From contig JBFWVM010000002.1 of the NCBI GenBank assembly GCA_050246735.1, positions 361,994 to 425,993 on the forward strand: a DNA stretch of 64,000 nucleotides. The letters are read 5' to 3'. The notes beneath the pieces were generated by a model. That model had not been told where the DNA came from and did not search any database. It saw only the letters and a list, made by a program, of their open reading frames with translations. Below, in pieces: positions 1 through 8,464 of this stretch (within the stretch, counting starts at the first letter, position 1; every line of letters starts with the position of its first letter). The DNA is from Taklimakanibacter sp050246735. Lineage in GTDB: Bacteria; Pseudomonadota; Alphaproteobacteria; Rhizobiales; Aestuariivirgaceae. The translations under genes and the position numbers were made by a program.

Positions 1-1062
1 ATATTCGTCGATGCCCTGCGCGAGCGCGGCGTGACCGTGCACCTCTTCGGCGACCTTCTCGCGCAGACCATGACCCTGCCGGACGCCCGCGAATGGCTGC
101 TGGATCGCCGCATCGATGCCTGCTTTGCCGACAACGGCATGGTGGCGGAGCTGCGCGCCTGGCTGAATGAAGTATCCCCCGACGATCTCGCGGCCCTGCT
201 GGTGGGCGGCATCGCGCGCGCGGAGCTCCCTTTCGAGCCTGCCGGGCTGGCCGGAAAGACCCTGTTGCCGCAGGATTTCGTCCTCCCGCCCTTGCCGAAC
301 CAGCTTTTCACGCGCGACAGCTCTTCCTGGATCTATCGCGCAATATCGATCAACGCCATGTATTGGCCGGCGCGCAGGCCCGAAACCGCCAATGTGGAGG
401 CGGTGTACCGGTTTCATCCCCGTTTTCGCGGCGCGGGCCTCTCCTTCGTGTCGCCCGACGATCCCGGCCCCGGCGTGAGCCTCGAGGGCGGCGACGTCAT
501 GCCGATCGGTGGGGGCCTCGTTCTCATCGGCATGGGCGAGCGAACGACGCCGCAGGCGGCCGGCGACCTCGCCAGCAGCCTGTTCGCCGCGGGTGAGGCG
601 ACCCGCGTGATCGCCGCCCTGATGCCGCGCGACCGCTCCTTCATGCATCTCGACACGGTATTTACCTTCTGCGACCGTGATCTTGCGACGATGTATCCCC
701 CGGTCGTCAATCGCTTGCGGACCTTCTCGCTTCGACCCGGCAAGAGCGAGACGGACGTCGAGGTGCTGGAGGAAGGAAAGCCGTTCCACGAAGTCGTCAG
801 GGAAGCGATGGGCCTCAGGACCCTGCGCATCGTTGCCACGGGCGGGGATGCTTATGAGGCCGAGCGTGAGCAATGGGATGACGGCAACAACGTGATCGCG
901 ATCGAGCCCGGTGTCGTCATCGGCTACGATCGGAATGTCTACACGAACACCCTTCTGCGCCGGGCGGGCATCGACGTCGTTACGGTCGAGGGCGCCGAGC
1001 TCAGCCGCGGCCGCGGTGGCGGACACTGCATGACCTGCCCGATCGCCCGTGACGCGGCCTGA
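1..1062 (+). CDS. arcA: Arginine deiminase, 5' partial
   Basis: The frame is open from base 1, so the N-terminus lies outside the window; about 353 residues are present. The enzyme hydrolyses arginine to citrulline and ammonia, the first step of the cytoplasmic arginine deiminase (ADI) pathway. Visible guanidino-group-modifying motifs are FTRDSS near the start, EGGDVMPIG, MHLDTVFTFCD (catalytic His) and the C-terminal GGGHCMTCPI with the nucleophilic Cys. The pathway partners arcB and arcC lie on the opposite strand 1.4 kb downstream, separated by an unrelated secreted protein and Hsp20, so the arc genes are split into two transcripts. Any promoter or arginine/ornithine antiporter (arcD) would lie to the left of the window. 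Confidence 0.95.
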   Translation: MFVDALRERGVTVHLFGDLLAQTMTLPDAREWLLDRRIDACFADNGMVAELRAWLNEVSPDDLAALLVGGIARAELPFEPAGLAGKTLLPQDFVLPPLPNQLFTRDSSSWIYRAISINAMYWPARRPETANVEAVYRFHPRFRGAGLSFVSPDDPGPGVSLEGGDVMPIGGGLVLIGMGERTTPQAAGDLASSLFAAGEATRVIAALMPRDRSFMHLDTVFTFCDRDLATMYPPVVNRLRTFSLRPGKSETDVEVLEEGKPFHEVVREAMGLRTLRIVATGGDAYEAEREQWDDGNNVIAIEPGVVIGYDRNVYTNTLLRRAGIDVVTVEGAELSRGRGGGHCMTCPIARDAA

Positions 1063-1135
1063 GGGACGGCATGCCGCCCGCCGCGCTTCTTGTCGCCACC
1101 GGCTTCCTCCATGCTTAAGGGCCGTTCGTCCCCGC

Positions 1136-1149
1136 TTGATGCAAATCAA
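1136..1149. promoter_or_regulatory. FNR/FixK box (perfect)
   Basis: TTGATGCAAATCAA is a full match to the TTGAT-N4-ATCAA consensus. It lies between arcA and the small secreted-protein gene. Its centre is only about 40 bp upstream of the proposed ATG at 1183, so a class II start site would fall on the start codon itself. That suggests either a leaderless transcript, a later start, or repression. Confidence 0.75.
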
Positions 1150-1182
1150 AGTGGCGCGCCGTGCATCCGGTAAGTGTAGGTC

Positions 1183-1695
1183 ATGTCCGGAGCGGGAAAA
1201 TACGGCATACCATGTATCGGCCTGCTGGCCGCAATGCTGCTCTTGGCGCCGAACGCCGCGCATGCCGAGGCACGGCATGCCGGGAGCACGGCCTTGCTCG
1301 CGATATCTTTCGACGAGGGACGAGTTGCCGCAGGAATGATGTGCGTCGGCGCCGGATTCGCCGGCATCGATCATTCGGGCCCGTCCGACAGCGAGAAGTT
1401 CGAAGCGCCGGAGAGCAATATGTGTCGGCGCCCGAGCGTGCTCAACCCGAATGTTCTGGCTTTTGACGTCACGTCGTGGCCGCGATGGGCGATCGCAGAT
1501 CTGGCGGAACGGCTGCGGCTCATGGCCGATCCTCTGAACTACGATTTTTCGAAGGCGAGGGTGGCGGAACGGCATGTTCGCAGAGTTGAGGAGACCGCGG
1601 ACGAAGAAGGCCTCTCGCCCCCGGCGTTCGAGTTCAGTTCCGGCTGCTATCTGCTGATGGTCTCGCCTGGCGCCGCTTTCGCTCCCGGAAGCTGA
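1183..1695 (+). CDS. Hypothetical secreted protein
   Basis: The 170-residue product starts with a classic Sec signal peptide: a basic n-region, the hydrophobic stretch LLAAMLLLAP and an AHA-EA type cleavage site near residue 29. The mature part has three cysteines and no family I recognise. It is supported as a real gene by the signal peptide, normal GC and the perfect FNR box just upstream. Function is unknown; export to the periplasm under oxygen limitation is an inference. The start codon is uncertain because the FNR box lies so close. Confidence 0.55.
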   Translation: MSGAGKYGIPCIGLLAAMLLLAPNAAHAEARHAGSTALLAISFDEGRVAAGMMCVGAGFAGIDHSGPSDSEKFEAPESNMCRRPSVLNPNVLAFDVTSWPRWAIADLAERLRLMADPLNYDFSKARVAERHVRRVEETADEEGLSPPAFEFSSGCYLLMVSPGAAFAPGS

Positions 1696-1764
1696 CGTCG
1701 TTCGTCGAAGGCGAATGGAGATCAGGCTTGTCCGCGCGCCGGCCTTGACGCGGCGCGACAGACT

Positions 1765-1806
1765 TCTGGAGCGCGATGCACCGGGGGTGTATGCTCGCGC
1801 TCCAGA
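1765..1806. terminator. Bidirectional hairpin terminator candidate
   Basis: Two 12-base arms, TCTGGAGCGCGA at 1765-1776 and its exact complement at 1795-1806, flank an 18-base loop. The hairpin sits between the convergent secreted-protein gene and hsp20. No strong U-tract follows, so it may act as a barrier hairpin rather than a textbook intrinsic terminator. Confidence 0.5.
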
Positions 1807-1835
1807 CAGTGGACGGGCTGATTGCCGCCGTTGGG

Positions 1836-2357
1836 TCAGGCCGCTTTCACTTCGATTTTCTTGGGCGGCCTTTGCGCCTCTGCGGTCTTGGGCAGGAGAA
1901 CGGTGAGCACGCCGGCCCTGAGAGTGGCTTCGATCCTGCCATTGTCGACGCCCTCGGGCACGTCGAAGGTCCGCTCGAACGAACCGTAGCGCCGCTCGGA
2001 GAGCTCGATGTCCCCGTGCTTCTCTTCCTTCGTTTCCTTCTTCTCGCCTTTGATGACGAGCCGGCCGTTGACCAGCTTGACGTCGATATTCTCGGGAGCC
2101 ATGCCGGGAACTTCGGCGGTGATCTCATAGGACTTCTCGCTGTCGACGATATCGACCGCCGGCGAAGACCACATCGCTTCAAACCGGGCGAGAGGCCCGA
2201 CATCGAAAATGGACCGCTGGAACGGGCGCCAGCCGCGATCGAACTGGTCGAAGACCTGGTTGATCTCACGCTGCAGGCTGCGCAGAGGGTGCCACATGGC
2301 GGACTCCGGTTCCTTCAGCTTGGTTTCTCTCGTCACGGGCAATTTCGTTACGGTCAT
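1836..2357 (-). CDS. Hsp20/alpha-crystallin small heat shock protein
   Basis: The 173-residue product has a short N-terminal arm (W and F rich, residues 20-50), an alpha-crystallin domain (about 60-160) with the signature GVLTVLLPK, and the C-terminal KKIEVKAA tail. The family holds unfolding proteins in a refoldable state without ATP. A strong ribosome binding site, AAAGGAGG, lies just upstream of the ATG. The gene follows arcC by 86 bp on the same strand and is probably the third gene of the arcB-arcC transcript. This links a holdase chaperone with anaerobic energy metabolism, as in other dormancy-type regulons. Confidence 0.92.
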   Translation of the reverse strand: MTVTKLPVTRETKLKEPESAMWHPLRSLQREINQVFDQFDRGWRPFQRSIFDVGPLARFEAMWSSPAVDIVDSEKSYEITAEVPGMAPENIDVKLVNGRLVIKGEKKETKEEKHGDIELSERRYGSFERTFDVPEGVDNGRIEATLRAGVLTVLLPKTAEAQRPPKKIEVKAA

Positions 2358-2443
2358 GTCGTCCTCCTTTCAAAGGATGGAAGACAGATAGAGCTCTTCG
2401 GCCGAGAGCTCCTTGATTTCGATCAACCGACGCGAAGCGGCGC

Positions 2444-3385
2444 TCAGCCGGCGGCCCGGGCGAGGGTTATGCCGGCATGTCTCGAGGAGATATGCGTGCC
2501 GGCTTCTCCCGCCAGGATGTCCTGCAGTTCCGGGAGCGCGCCGATCGCGGCAAAGCCGCCGGTCCTCGCGGCAAAGGCGCAGCCGGCACCGACCTTGGGG
2601 CCCATCGAGCCGGCGTCGAAGGCAAGCGACGAGAGAGAGGAAGGATTGGCCGTTCTGATGCGCCTGGCCCTGGCCGAACCATGATCGAGCTCGACCGCCG
2701 CGACGTCGGTCAGCATGACCAGCCCATCGGCGCCCAGGAGGCGCGCCACGAGTTCGGAAGCCCAGTCCTTGTCGATCACCGCCTCGACGCCGCTCAGGCC
2801 CCCGCCGGCGGTCTTGACGACCGGGATGCCGCCGCCGCCGGCGCAGATGACGGTCACCCGTGACGCGAGCAGGATCTCGATCGTCCTGAGCTCGATGAGG
2901 GAGCGCGGAGCAGGCGAGGGGACGACCCGCCGGAACTTTCCGCCGTCCCGCGCCATCGTCCAGCTGTGATGGCGCCCGATGATCTCGGCCTCTTCCTGCG
3001 AGTAGACCGGGCCAATCGGCTTGGTGGGCGCCTCGAATGCCGGGTCGCCGGGGTCGACCTCGATCTGGGTCAGCAGGGTTGCCACCAGGCTTCCGGGCCG
3101 AAGGACGTTGCCGAGCTCCTGCTCCAGGAGATAGCCGATCATGCCTTCGCTTTCCGCTCCCAGCACGTCGAGCGGGTAGGCCGGGACGGTCTTCAGAGCC
3201 GCCGCCTGGAGGGCGAGGAGGCCGACCTGCGGTCCATTGCCATGCGTGACGATCACGCTGTGCTTTTCGACGACCGGCGCCAGCACGGCCGCGGCCGTTC
3301 TGATGTTGCGGCGCTGGACCTCCGCCGACATGGGCTCGCCGCGCCGCAAGAGCGCGTTTCCGCCCAGAGCGATGACAAGGCGCAT
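2444..3385 (-). CDS. arcC: Carbamate kinase
   Basis: The 313-residue product begins MRLVIALGGNALLRRGE, the amino-acid-kinase-family glycine loop of carbamate kinases, followed by THGNGPQVG and CAGGGGIPV. It converts carbamoyl phosphate plus ADP to ATP, carbamate and thence ammonia and CO2; this is the ATP-yielding last step of the ADI pathway. The gene starts 6 bp after the arcB stop codon on the same strand, so the two are co-transcribed. The length is normal for the family. Confidence 0.95.
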   Translation of the reverse strand: MRLVIALGGNALLRRGEPMSAEVQRRNIRTAAAVLAPVVEKHSVIVTHGNGPQVGLLALQAAALKTVPAYPLDVLGAESEGMIGYLLEQELGNVLRPGSLVATLLTQIEVDPGDPAFEAPTKPIGPVYSQEEAEIIGRHHSWTMARDGGKFRRVVPSPAPRSLIELRTIEILLASRVTVICAGGGGIPVVKTAGGGLSGVEAVIDKDWASELVARLLGADGLVMLTDVAAVELDHGSARARRIRTANPSSLSSLAFDAGSMGPKVGAGCAFAARTGGFAAIGALPELQDILAGEAGTHISSRHAGITLARAAG

Positions 3386-3391
3386 GTCGCG

Positions 3392-4393
3392 TCAGCCGTC
3401 GATCGTGGCAACGAGGAGCGCCTTGATCGTGTGCATGCGGTTCTCGGCCTGATCGAAGACGACGGACGCCTTCGATTCGAAGACCGCGTCGCTGACCTCC
3501 ATCTCGTCGATGTCGAATTCGGTCGCGATTTCCATGGCCGCGGTGGTTTCGGCATTGTGAAAAGCCGGCAGGCAATGCATGAATTTGGTATGCGGCTTGC
3601 CGCTCTGATACATGACCTGCGGGGTCACGCGATAGGGTGAAAGCAGCTCGATGCGCTCCTTCCACAGTTCCTTCGGCTCGCCCATCGAGAGCCAGACGTC
3701 GGTGTAGATGAAATCGCATCCCCGGACACCCTCGGTCACATCCGTCGTCAAGGCGAGAGTGGCGCCCGTCTGGCAGCCGATTTCATTGAGGCGGTAGATG
3801 AACAGCGCGTCGGGCTGCAGCGGCTCCGGCCCGCAAAGGCGCATGTTCATGCCGATTTTCATCGCGCCGAGAGCGAGAGCCCGCGCGACGTTGTTCCTGA
3901 TGTCTCCCATGAACGTCACGGTGAGGTCGGACAGGTGCAGATGGGTGAATTCCCGCATGGTCAGGAAGTCAGCCAGGATCTGGGTCGGATGGTCGTCGCT
4001 CGTGAGGCCGTTGTAGACGGGGACTCCTGCGAACCGCGCGAGCTCCTCCGCCTTTTCAGGCTCGTCGCCCCGATACTCGATGCCGTCATACAGGCGGCCG
4101 AGAACGCGCGCCGTATCCCTCACGCTCTCCTTGTGGCCGATATGGCTGCCGGCCGGACCGATATAGGTCACATGGGCGCCCTGATCGTAGGCGGCGATCT
4201 CGAAGCCCGTGCGCGTGCGGGTCGAGTCCTTCTCGAAGATCAGCGCAATGTTTCGCCGGACGAGGCGCTGGCGCTCCGTTCCCGCCATCTTTGCCGATTT
4301 GAGCTCGGCGGCGAGCCGTAGAAGAAAGCGGATTTCCTCCGGGCTGAAGCTGTCCAGGCTGAGGACGCTGCGCCCCTTGAGATTGACAGGCAT
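3392..4393 (-). CDS. arcB: Ornithine carbamoyltransferase, catabolic by context
   Basis: The 333-residue product contains the carbamoyl-phosphate-binding motif STRTRT, DDHPTQILADFLTM, and the ornithine-binding FMHCLPAFHN near the C-terminus. It interconverts citrulline plus phosphate with ornithine plus carbamoyl phosphate. Family motifs alone do not separate the catabolic (ArcB) from the anabolic (ArgF) enzyme. The tight coupling to arcC, the nearby arcA and the FNR box at 4450-4463 all favour the catabolic role. The box centre lies about 63 bp upstream of the start codon, which allows a class II start site with a leader of about 22 nt. Confidence 0.92.
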   Translation of the reverse strand: MPVNLKGRSVLSLDSFSPEEIRFLLRLAAELKSAKMAGTERQRLVRRNIALIFEKDSTRTRTGFEIAAYDQGAHVTYIGPAGSHIGHKESVRDTARVLGRLYDGIEYRGDEPEKAEELARFAGVPVYNGLTSDDHPTQILADFLTMREFTHLHLSDLTVTFMGDIRNNVARALALGAMKIGMNMRLCGPEPLQPDALFIYRLNEIGCQTGATLALTTDVTEGVRGCDFIYTDVWLSMGEPKELWKERIELLSPYRVTPQVMYQSGKPHTKFMHCLPAFHNAETTAAMEIATEFDIDEMEVSDAVFESKASVVFDQAENRMHTIKALLVATIDG

Positions 4394-4449
4394 GAGTGTC
4401 TCCGATTGTCCTTGTCGGTCTACTTTAGCCGCGGCTCCCGCCGTTCTCG

Positions 4450-4463
4450 TTGATGCGGGTCAA
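4450..4463. promoter_or_regulatory. FNR/FixK box for the arcB promoter
   Basis: TTGATGCGGGTCAA matches the consensus with one half-site change. It is one of two boxes between the divergent arcB and CBS-BON genes. A centre near 4456.5 predicts a start site near 4415 for arcB. Confidence 0.75.
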
Positions 4464-4506
4464 ATCACCCGACGGCCCTCGGGACGCGGCGCAGGATGGC
4501 CGCGTT

Positions 4507-4520
4507 TTGACGCAGATCAA
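4507..4520. promoter_or_regulatory. FNR/FixK box for the CBS-BON promoter
   Basis: TTGACGCAGATCAA is the second box of the divergent intergenic region. Its centre near 4513.5 predicts a rightward start site near 4555, 42 bp before the proposed ATG at 4597. Each divergent gene therefore has its own well-placed box. Confidence 0.75.
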
Positions 4521-4596
4521 CCCCTGAGCGGCGCAAGTCCATATGTATGGACTGCCGGCATGCTCTCCATTGAGTGCCGGCGGCTGCGAGGTTCCC

Positions 4597-5283
4597 ATGA
4601 AAGTGCTCGACATGATGACGAAGGCGCCCCCGACCGTCTCGCCGGAGACGCCGCTGCTGGATGCGGCCGAGCTCATGCTTTCGGCAAGGGTGTCGGCTTT
4701 GCCGGTGGTGAGCGGCGACCGGCTCGTCGGCATCATGACGGAGGGCGATCTCCTGCGGCGCTGGGAAGTAGGAACCGATCGCAAATATGCGGGGTTCGCC
4801 GTAGTGAAAGTCGGCGTCGACCGCATGGCCGCCGATTTCGTCCGCTCGCATGGCGGGTATGTCCGCGAGCTCATGGCCACGGATCTCGTTTCGGTCGACG
4901 AGGATGCGCCTGTCGAAGGCGCCATTCGTCTCTTCGAGCGTCACGGCTTCAAGCAGCTGCCGGTCACCAGGGATGGAAGGCTTTCCGGCATCATGACGCG
5001 CAGGAACATCCTCGAAGCCTTCGTTGCGAATGCCAGGCGCATGGGAGAGGAAGAGCGCGGCGACGAGGAGATCAAGCGGGCCCTTTTCGCCATCTACACG
5101 CGCGAGCCCTGGGCGCCTCTCGACCAGATGGACCTGCGCGTGAAGGATGGCGTCGTGGAGATCATGGGCCGGATGGCAAGCGAGAGCCAGCGGCGGGCCG
5201 TGGTGGCGGCCGCCGAAGGCATTCCCGGCGTGAAGGGCGTGATCGACCGCACCCATGGCGCCGGCACGCCGAAGCCGGCTTGA
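4597..5283 (+). CDS. CBS-pair and BON domain protein
   Basis: The start at ATG 4597 (MKVLDMMTK) was chosen over an upstream in-frame start because a GCGAGG ribosome site precedes it and the CBS domain begins there. The 228-residue product has two CBS motifs (about 1-60 and 90-145), each with the usual MT-x-P/SV-x(E/D)D start and a GI-MT repeat end, then a BON domain (about 155-215, ending in the GVKGVID motif). CBS pairs usually bind adenine nucleotides and act as energy sensors; BON domains bind membranes or other proteins. Likely a stress or energy-status regulator controlled by the FNR box at 4507-4520. Confidence 0.88.
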   Translation: MKVLDMMTKAPPTVSPETPLLDAAELMLSARVSALPVVSGDRLVGIMTEGDLLRRWEVGTDRKYAGFAVVKVGVDRMAADFVRSHGGYVRELMATDLVSVDEDAPVEGAIRLFERHGFKQLPVTRDGRLSGIMTRRNILEAFVANARRMGEEERGDEEIKRALFAIYTREPWAPLDQMDLRVKDGVVEIMGRMASESQRRAVVAAAEGIPGVKGVIDRTHGAGTPKPA

Positions 5284-5317
5284 CACAGGAAATTGGAGCT
5301 TTGCGGGGACGGGCCTT

Positions 5318-5331
5318 TTGACCGGGATCAA
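5318..5331. promoter_or_regulatory. FNR/FixK box upstream of usp
   Basis: TTGACCGGGATCAA. The centre near 5324.5 predicts a start site near 5366, 20 bp before the usp ATG. The same 14-mer recurs at 6799-6812 in front of the second usp gene. Confidence 0.78.
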
Positions 5332-5385
5332 AGTTCCCTGCCGCCAGGAGAGAGACAGTAGGCCACTGTAGTTTTGGAGCTGATC

Positions 5386-5799
5386 ATGGACAGACACATA
5401 CTTGTCGCAACCGACGACACGGAACATTCCAAGCTTGCGGTGACCTACGCCGCTCACCTCGCCATAATGAACAAGGCGGAACTGACGATCGCCCTGGTGA
5501 ATGTCGCCCTGGGCGGGGTGAAAGGGCCAGTGCTATATTCCTACAGCGAAGCGGACGCCAAAAAGATCACGAGCGGTGCGGCGCAGAGGGCCCGCCTGGC
5601 GGGTCTCAAGGATGTGCATGAGGTGGTGATCCTCAGCCGGGAAGCGGATTCGGGCATCGTGCAGTATGCCGACGAAAAGAACATCGATCACATCGTCGTC
5701 GGAACGGGCGACAAGGGCAGCATATCGAGGCTGGTGCTTGGATCGGTGGCCGCCGACGTGGCGCGGCGCGCGCATTGCACGGTAACGATCGCCCGGTAA
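5386..5799 (+). CDS. Universal stress protein, single UspA domain
   Basis: ATG 5386 was chosen because GGAG at 5376-5379 is well placed before it; the upstream TTG at 5374 overlaps that ribosome site. The 137-residue product is a single UspA domain starting DRHILVATDDTEHS and ending with the nucleotide-binding GTGDKGSISRLVLGSVAADVARRAHCTVTIAR. This is the G-x2-G-x9-G(S/T) pattern of ATP-binding Usp proteins. Usp proteins support survival during growth arrest and low oxygen. The FNR box at 5318-5331 implies induction without oxygen. Confidence 0.9.
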   Translation: MDRHILVATDDTEHSKLAVTYAAHLAIMNKAELTIALVNVALGGVKGPVLYSYSEADAKKITSGAAQRARLAGLKDVHEVVILSREADSGIVQYADEKNIDHIVVGTGDKGSISRLVLGSVAADVARRAHCTVTIAR

Positions 5800-5839
5800 G
5801 GGGCCGAAGCAACGGAGTCCCCCGGCTCTCGATTCTCCG

Positions 5840-5876
5840 AAGCGTGATGGCTTCAAGTCGATTCGCCATCACGCTT
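5840..5876. terminator. Bidirectional terminator between convergent usp genes
   Basis: AAGCGTGATGGC (5840-5851) pairs perfectly with 5865-5876 around a 13-base loop, giving a 12-bp stem. The right arm runs into a short T stretch. The hairpin lies between the ends of the two convergent universal stress protein genes. Confidence 0.7.
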
Positions 5877-5902
5877 TATCGTTGATCTCTTCGGGATCAT
5901 GC

Positions 5903-6742
5903 TCAATGGGAAAAGAGCACCGGGCATTTCATGCCCGCGAGGACGGATTTGGTCGCGCCGCCCAGGATCATCTGACTGATGCGGGAATGACCGTAGGCGC
6001 CCATGACGAGGAGCTCCGCGGCGTTGTCGGCGACCACGTTCAGCAAGGCCTCGCCTGCTTCCGTTCCGCCGGTCGAGACGGGTCGGATCTCGGCGTTGAC
6101 GCCGTGACGCGACAGCGTGGTGGCGAGCTCGCCACCGGGCATGCTGCCCGGATGCGGATAGCTCTTCTCCGGATCCACCCAGACGATCTCGACCTTCTTG
6201 GCCCTCTTCAAGAGCGGCACGCTGTCGAAGGCGGCACGCGCCGACTCGCGGGTGCCGCTCCAGCCCAGGACGACGAGGTCGGCGGCGAGGCTCGTTCTGC
6301 CCCGCCTCGGCAGGACAAGCGTCGGCCGGCCGGTCGACAGAAGAATCCGCTCGACGAAGCTGCGGCCGGCAACCGTCAGGTTGCTTTCTTCAGGCGGCTG
6401 ATTGACGATGACGATGTCGGCGAAGCGGGCGCGGTCGATCACATGGTTGCTGATGTCGGGACTGGCCGAATCGGTGACGGCAATGTCGCCGCGAATGCCG
6501 AAGCTTTCCCTGGTATTGTCGAAGGCCAGGCGGACCGCCTCCTCCGCCTCCGTGAACAATTGCCGGTTGCCTTCGAAGACGACAGGCTCAAAGCCGACGC
6601 CGCCATAGATTTCGACGGCGGGAATGACGTAGCTGCCTTGCAGATGGGCATCCAGGTCCCGCGCGAGGCCAGCGGCGCTCTCCAGGAGGATATGATTGCG
6701 CTGCAGGTCGTTCAGGCTCACCAGGATCGTTCTATAGGACAT
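5903..6742 (-). CDS. Universal stress protein, tandem UspA domains
   Basis: The 279-residue product has two UspA-like halves. The first (about 1-145, MSYRTILVSLND) appears degenerate in its nucleotide motif. The second (about 150-279) ends with GAYGHSRISQMILGGATKSVLAGMKCPVLFSH, which fits the ATP-binding glycine pattern. Two-domain Usps of this kind are common in Rhizobiales low-oxygen regulons. The gene is convergent with the first usp and preceded by the FNR box at 6799-6812. It may also lie at the end of the long leftward run of genes from 14.3 kb. Confidence 0.88.
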   Translation of the reverse strand: MSYRTILVSLNDLQRNHILLESAAGLARDLDAHLQGSYVIPAVEIYGGVGFEPVVFEGNRQLFTEAEEAVRLAFDNTRESFGIRGDIAVTDSASPDISNHVIDRARFADIVIVNQPPEESNLTVAGRSFVERILLSTGRPTLVLPRRGRTSLAADLVVLGWSGTRESARAAFDSVPLLKRAKKVEIVWVDPEKSYPHPGSMPGGELATTLSRHGVNAEIRPVSTGGTEAGEALLNVVADNAAELLVMGAYGHSRISQMILGGATKSVLAGMKCPVLFSH

Positions 6743-6798
6743 GGCTGTCTCCTCGCGAAAATCCTGAGTGACGATAAGCGGAGAGGACCGGGGACCAT

Positions 6799-6812
6799 TT
6801 GACCGGGATCAA
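6799..6812. promoter_or_regulatory. FNR/FixK box upstream of the tandem usp
   Basis: TTGACCGGGATCAA, identical to the box at 5318-5331. A centre near 6805.5 predicts a leftward start site near 6764 and a leader of about 22 nt to the usp start at 6742. Confidence 0.78.
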
Positions 6813-6816
6813 CCGC

Positions 6817-8379
6817 TCAACTGGCCAATCGATCGGCAAAGAACGGCTTGATGCCGAGGCCGAGCGCGGCGGCATGGTGGATTTCGGCGGGCGTCCCGGA
6901 CGCGTCGAGACAGGTCCAGCCGGGCGGAGCCTCACCGACCGGCTGCCGGCGCAGGACATCGGCCGTCGCATCCGAAGCATCGCCTGAGCGGTTGAACAGC
7001 CGGCGCATCAGCAAGCCCGTCGGCGCTTCCAGCCAGAGTCCCCTGAATTCGACCTTGCTGCGCCTGGCGATCTCGGCTGCCGCGCTGGCCTCGAACGGGT
7101 TCAGGAAAGTGGCGTCGATGATCACCGCCTGGCCTGACCGCAGCGCGGCCTCGGCCTGCCTGTCCAGCGCCTCATAGACACGGTTCGAAGCCTCGGACGT
7201 ATAGGTGGACGGCGGGAGCCGGAAGGTCTCCGGAACGTCAGACTGGCGCTTGCGCTCGATGTCGCTTCTCAGGTGAAGTGCCCCTGGCGGACGTCCGATC
7301 GAGGGAGCGAGGCTCGCCGCGAGCGTGCTCTTGCCGGTGCCCGACCGGCCCCCGATCGCAATCAGCGAGGGACGGCGCGGCTGCAGGAATTCGCGGGCCG
7401 TCTCGAAATAAAGCCGGGCGTCGACGGCCGCCCGTCGCGAGGCAGCGACGCTCAACGCCGCGACCTTGGCCCTGATTGCCGCCCTGAGGCTCAGGAACAG
7501 CGGAAGGACGGTCAATCCCGGCAACTCGCCGATCATGTCGCCGGCATGCCAGAAATAGCGGTTCAGGACCGCGTTCGCCTCGCTCTTGAGATCCCTGTGC
7601 CACAGATCCATCAGAAGGAAGGCGAGATCGTAGAGGACGTCGGTCGTCGCCAGCTGCTCGTCGAACTCGATGGCGTCGAAAAGCGTCACCTTGCCGTCGA
7701 ACAGCACGATATTGCGCAGATGCAGATCGCCATGGCAGCGCCGGACGTGGCCGGTGGCTTCGCGGACCGTCAACTGGCCGCGGGCTTCCCGGAACGATAG
7801 GAGCATGGACCGGCCGACCTCCTCCACCGTCTCGCGCGGAAAGATCTCCGTTGCCCGGCGCAGTTCGTCGAGCGTCTCCCGGATGACATCCTCCAATGCC
7901 TCCGTCGAATGTCCGTCCGGAACCATATCCGCCGCGGCATGCATGTCCGACACGACCGCGGCCAGATCGCGGATGATCTGCGGATCGAGCGTCCCTGAGT
8001 CCGCCAGACGGTCCAATGTCTGGTTCTCGTCGAACCGGCTCAGATGGACCGCCCATTCGACGATCTCCCCGGAGCCGCCAAGGCGCAATCCTTGCGGGCT
8101 CCTCCTTATGGCTGTCACGCCCTTGTAGAGTTGCGGCGCCAGCTTGTGGTTGATGAGGAATTCGCGCTCGCAGAAGTGCTTCCTCTTTTCCAGGGTCGAA
8201 TAGTCGAGGAAGGGCAGCTTGACGGCGCGCTTGACCTTGTAGACGTCCTCGCCGGCAAGAAAGACGACCGAGCAATGCGTATCGATCCGCAGAGGCGTAG
8301 CCGCGAGGCCATGAGCGGCGGCGCTGCCGAGATAGGCCAGAACCTCCTTCTGCAACTCGTCACCGGAGACGGTTTCCAT
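6817..8379 (-). CDS. Two-domain phosphotransferase-like/AAA kinase
   Basis: The ATG at 8379 is preferred over the GTG at 8391 because a GGAG motif is spaced for it. The roughly 520-residue product has an N-terminal aminoglycoside-phosphotransferase-like kinase domain with the HGDLHLRNIV Brenner motif followed by a metal-binding FDAIEFDE. The C-terminal domain is a P-loop kinase (zeta-toxin/gluconokinase type) with GGRSGTGKST. Proteins of this composition are annotated as bifunctional aminoglycoside phosphotransferase/ATP-binding proteins, but antibiotic resistance is not implied and the substrate is unknown. An FNR-like box lies at 8451-8464. Confidence 0.85.
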   Translation of the reverse strand: METVSGDELQKEVLAYLGSAAAHGLAATPLRIDTHCSVVFLAGEDVYKVKRAVKLPFLDYSTLEKRKHFCEREFLINHKLAPQLYKGVTAIRRSPQGLRLGGSGEIVEWAVHLSRFDENQTLDRLADSGTLDPQIIRDLAAVVSDMHAAADMVPDGHSTEALEDVIRETLDELRRATEIFPRETVEEVGRSMLLSFREARGQLTVREATGHVRRCHGDLHLRNIVLFDGKVTLFDAIEFDEQLATTDVLYDLAFLLMDLWHRDLKSEANAVLNRYFWHAGDMIGELPGLTVLPLFLSLRAAIRAKVAALSVAASRRAAVDARLYFETAREFLQPRRPSLIAIGGRSGTGKSTLAASLAPSIGRPPGALHLRSDIERKRQSDVPETFRLPPSTYTSEASNRVYEALDRQAEAALRSGQAVIIDATFLNPFEASAAAEIARRSKVEFRGLWLEAPTGLLMRRLFNRSGDASDATADVLRRQPVGEAPPGWTCLDASGTPAEIHHAAALGLGIKPFFADRLAS

Positions 8380-8450
8380 GAGACAGGTCACTCCGTGGCA
8401 GCTGATGGCCTCGATGATGAATGACCCTAAGGTGCGATTGGTTCCCGGCC

Positions 8451-8464
8451 ATGATCTGGATCAA
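8451..8464. promoter_or_regulatory. FNR/FixK box with one mismatch
   Basis: ATGATCTGGATCAA differs from the consensus only in the first base. It overlaps the stop codon of the upstream Pat-like gene and lies about 79 bp (centre) before the kinase start at 8379. It could give an internal promoter in the leftward run of genes. Confidence 0.6.

Noticed and set aside
2370..3719. Long minus-strand open frame of 449 codons covering arcC
   Set aside because: It is Arg/Gly/His-rich and lies out of frame with arcC, whose carbamate kinase motifs are clear. It is a high-GC shadow.
6817..8379. Aminoglycoside resistance gene
   Set aside because: The phosphotransferase-like half is fused to a P-loop kinase and lies in an oxygen-stress regulon. 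The family is not known to confer resistance, so that label was not given.
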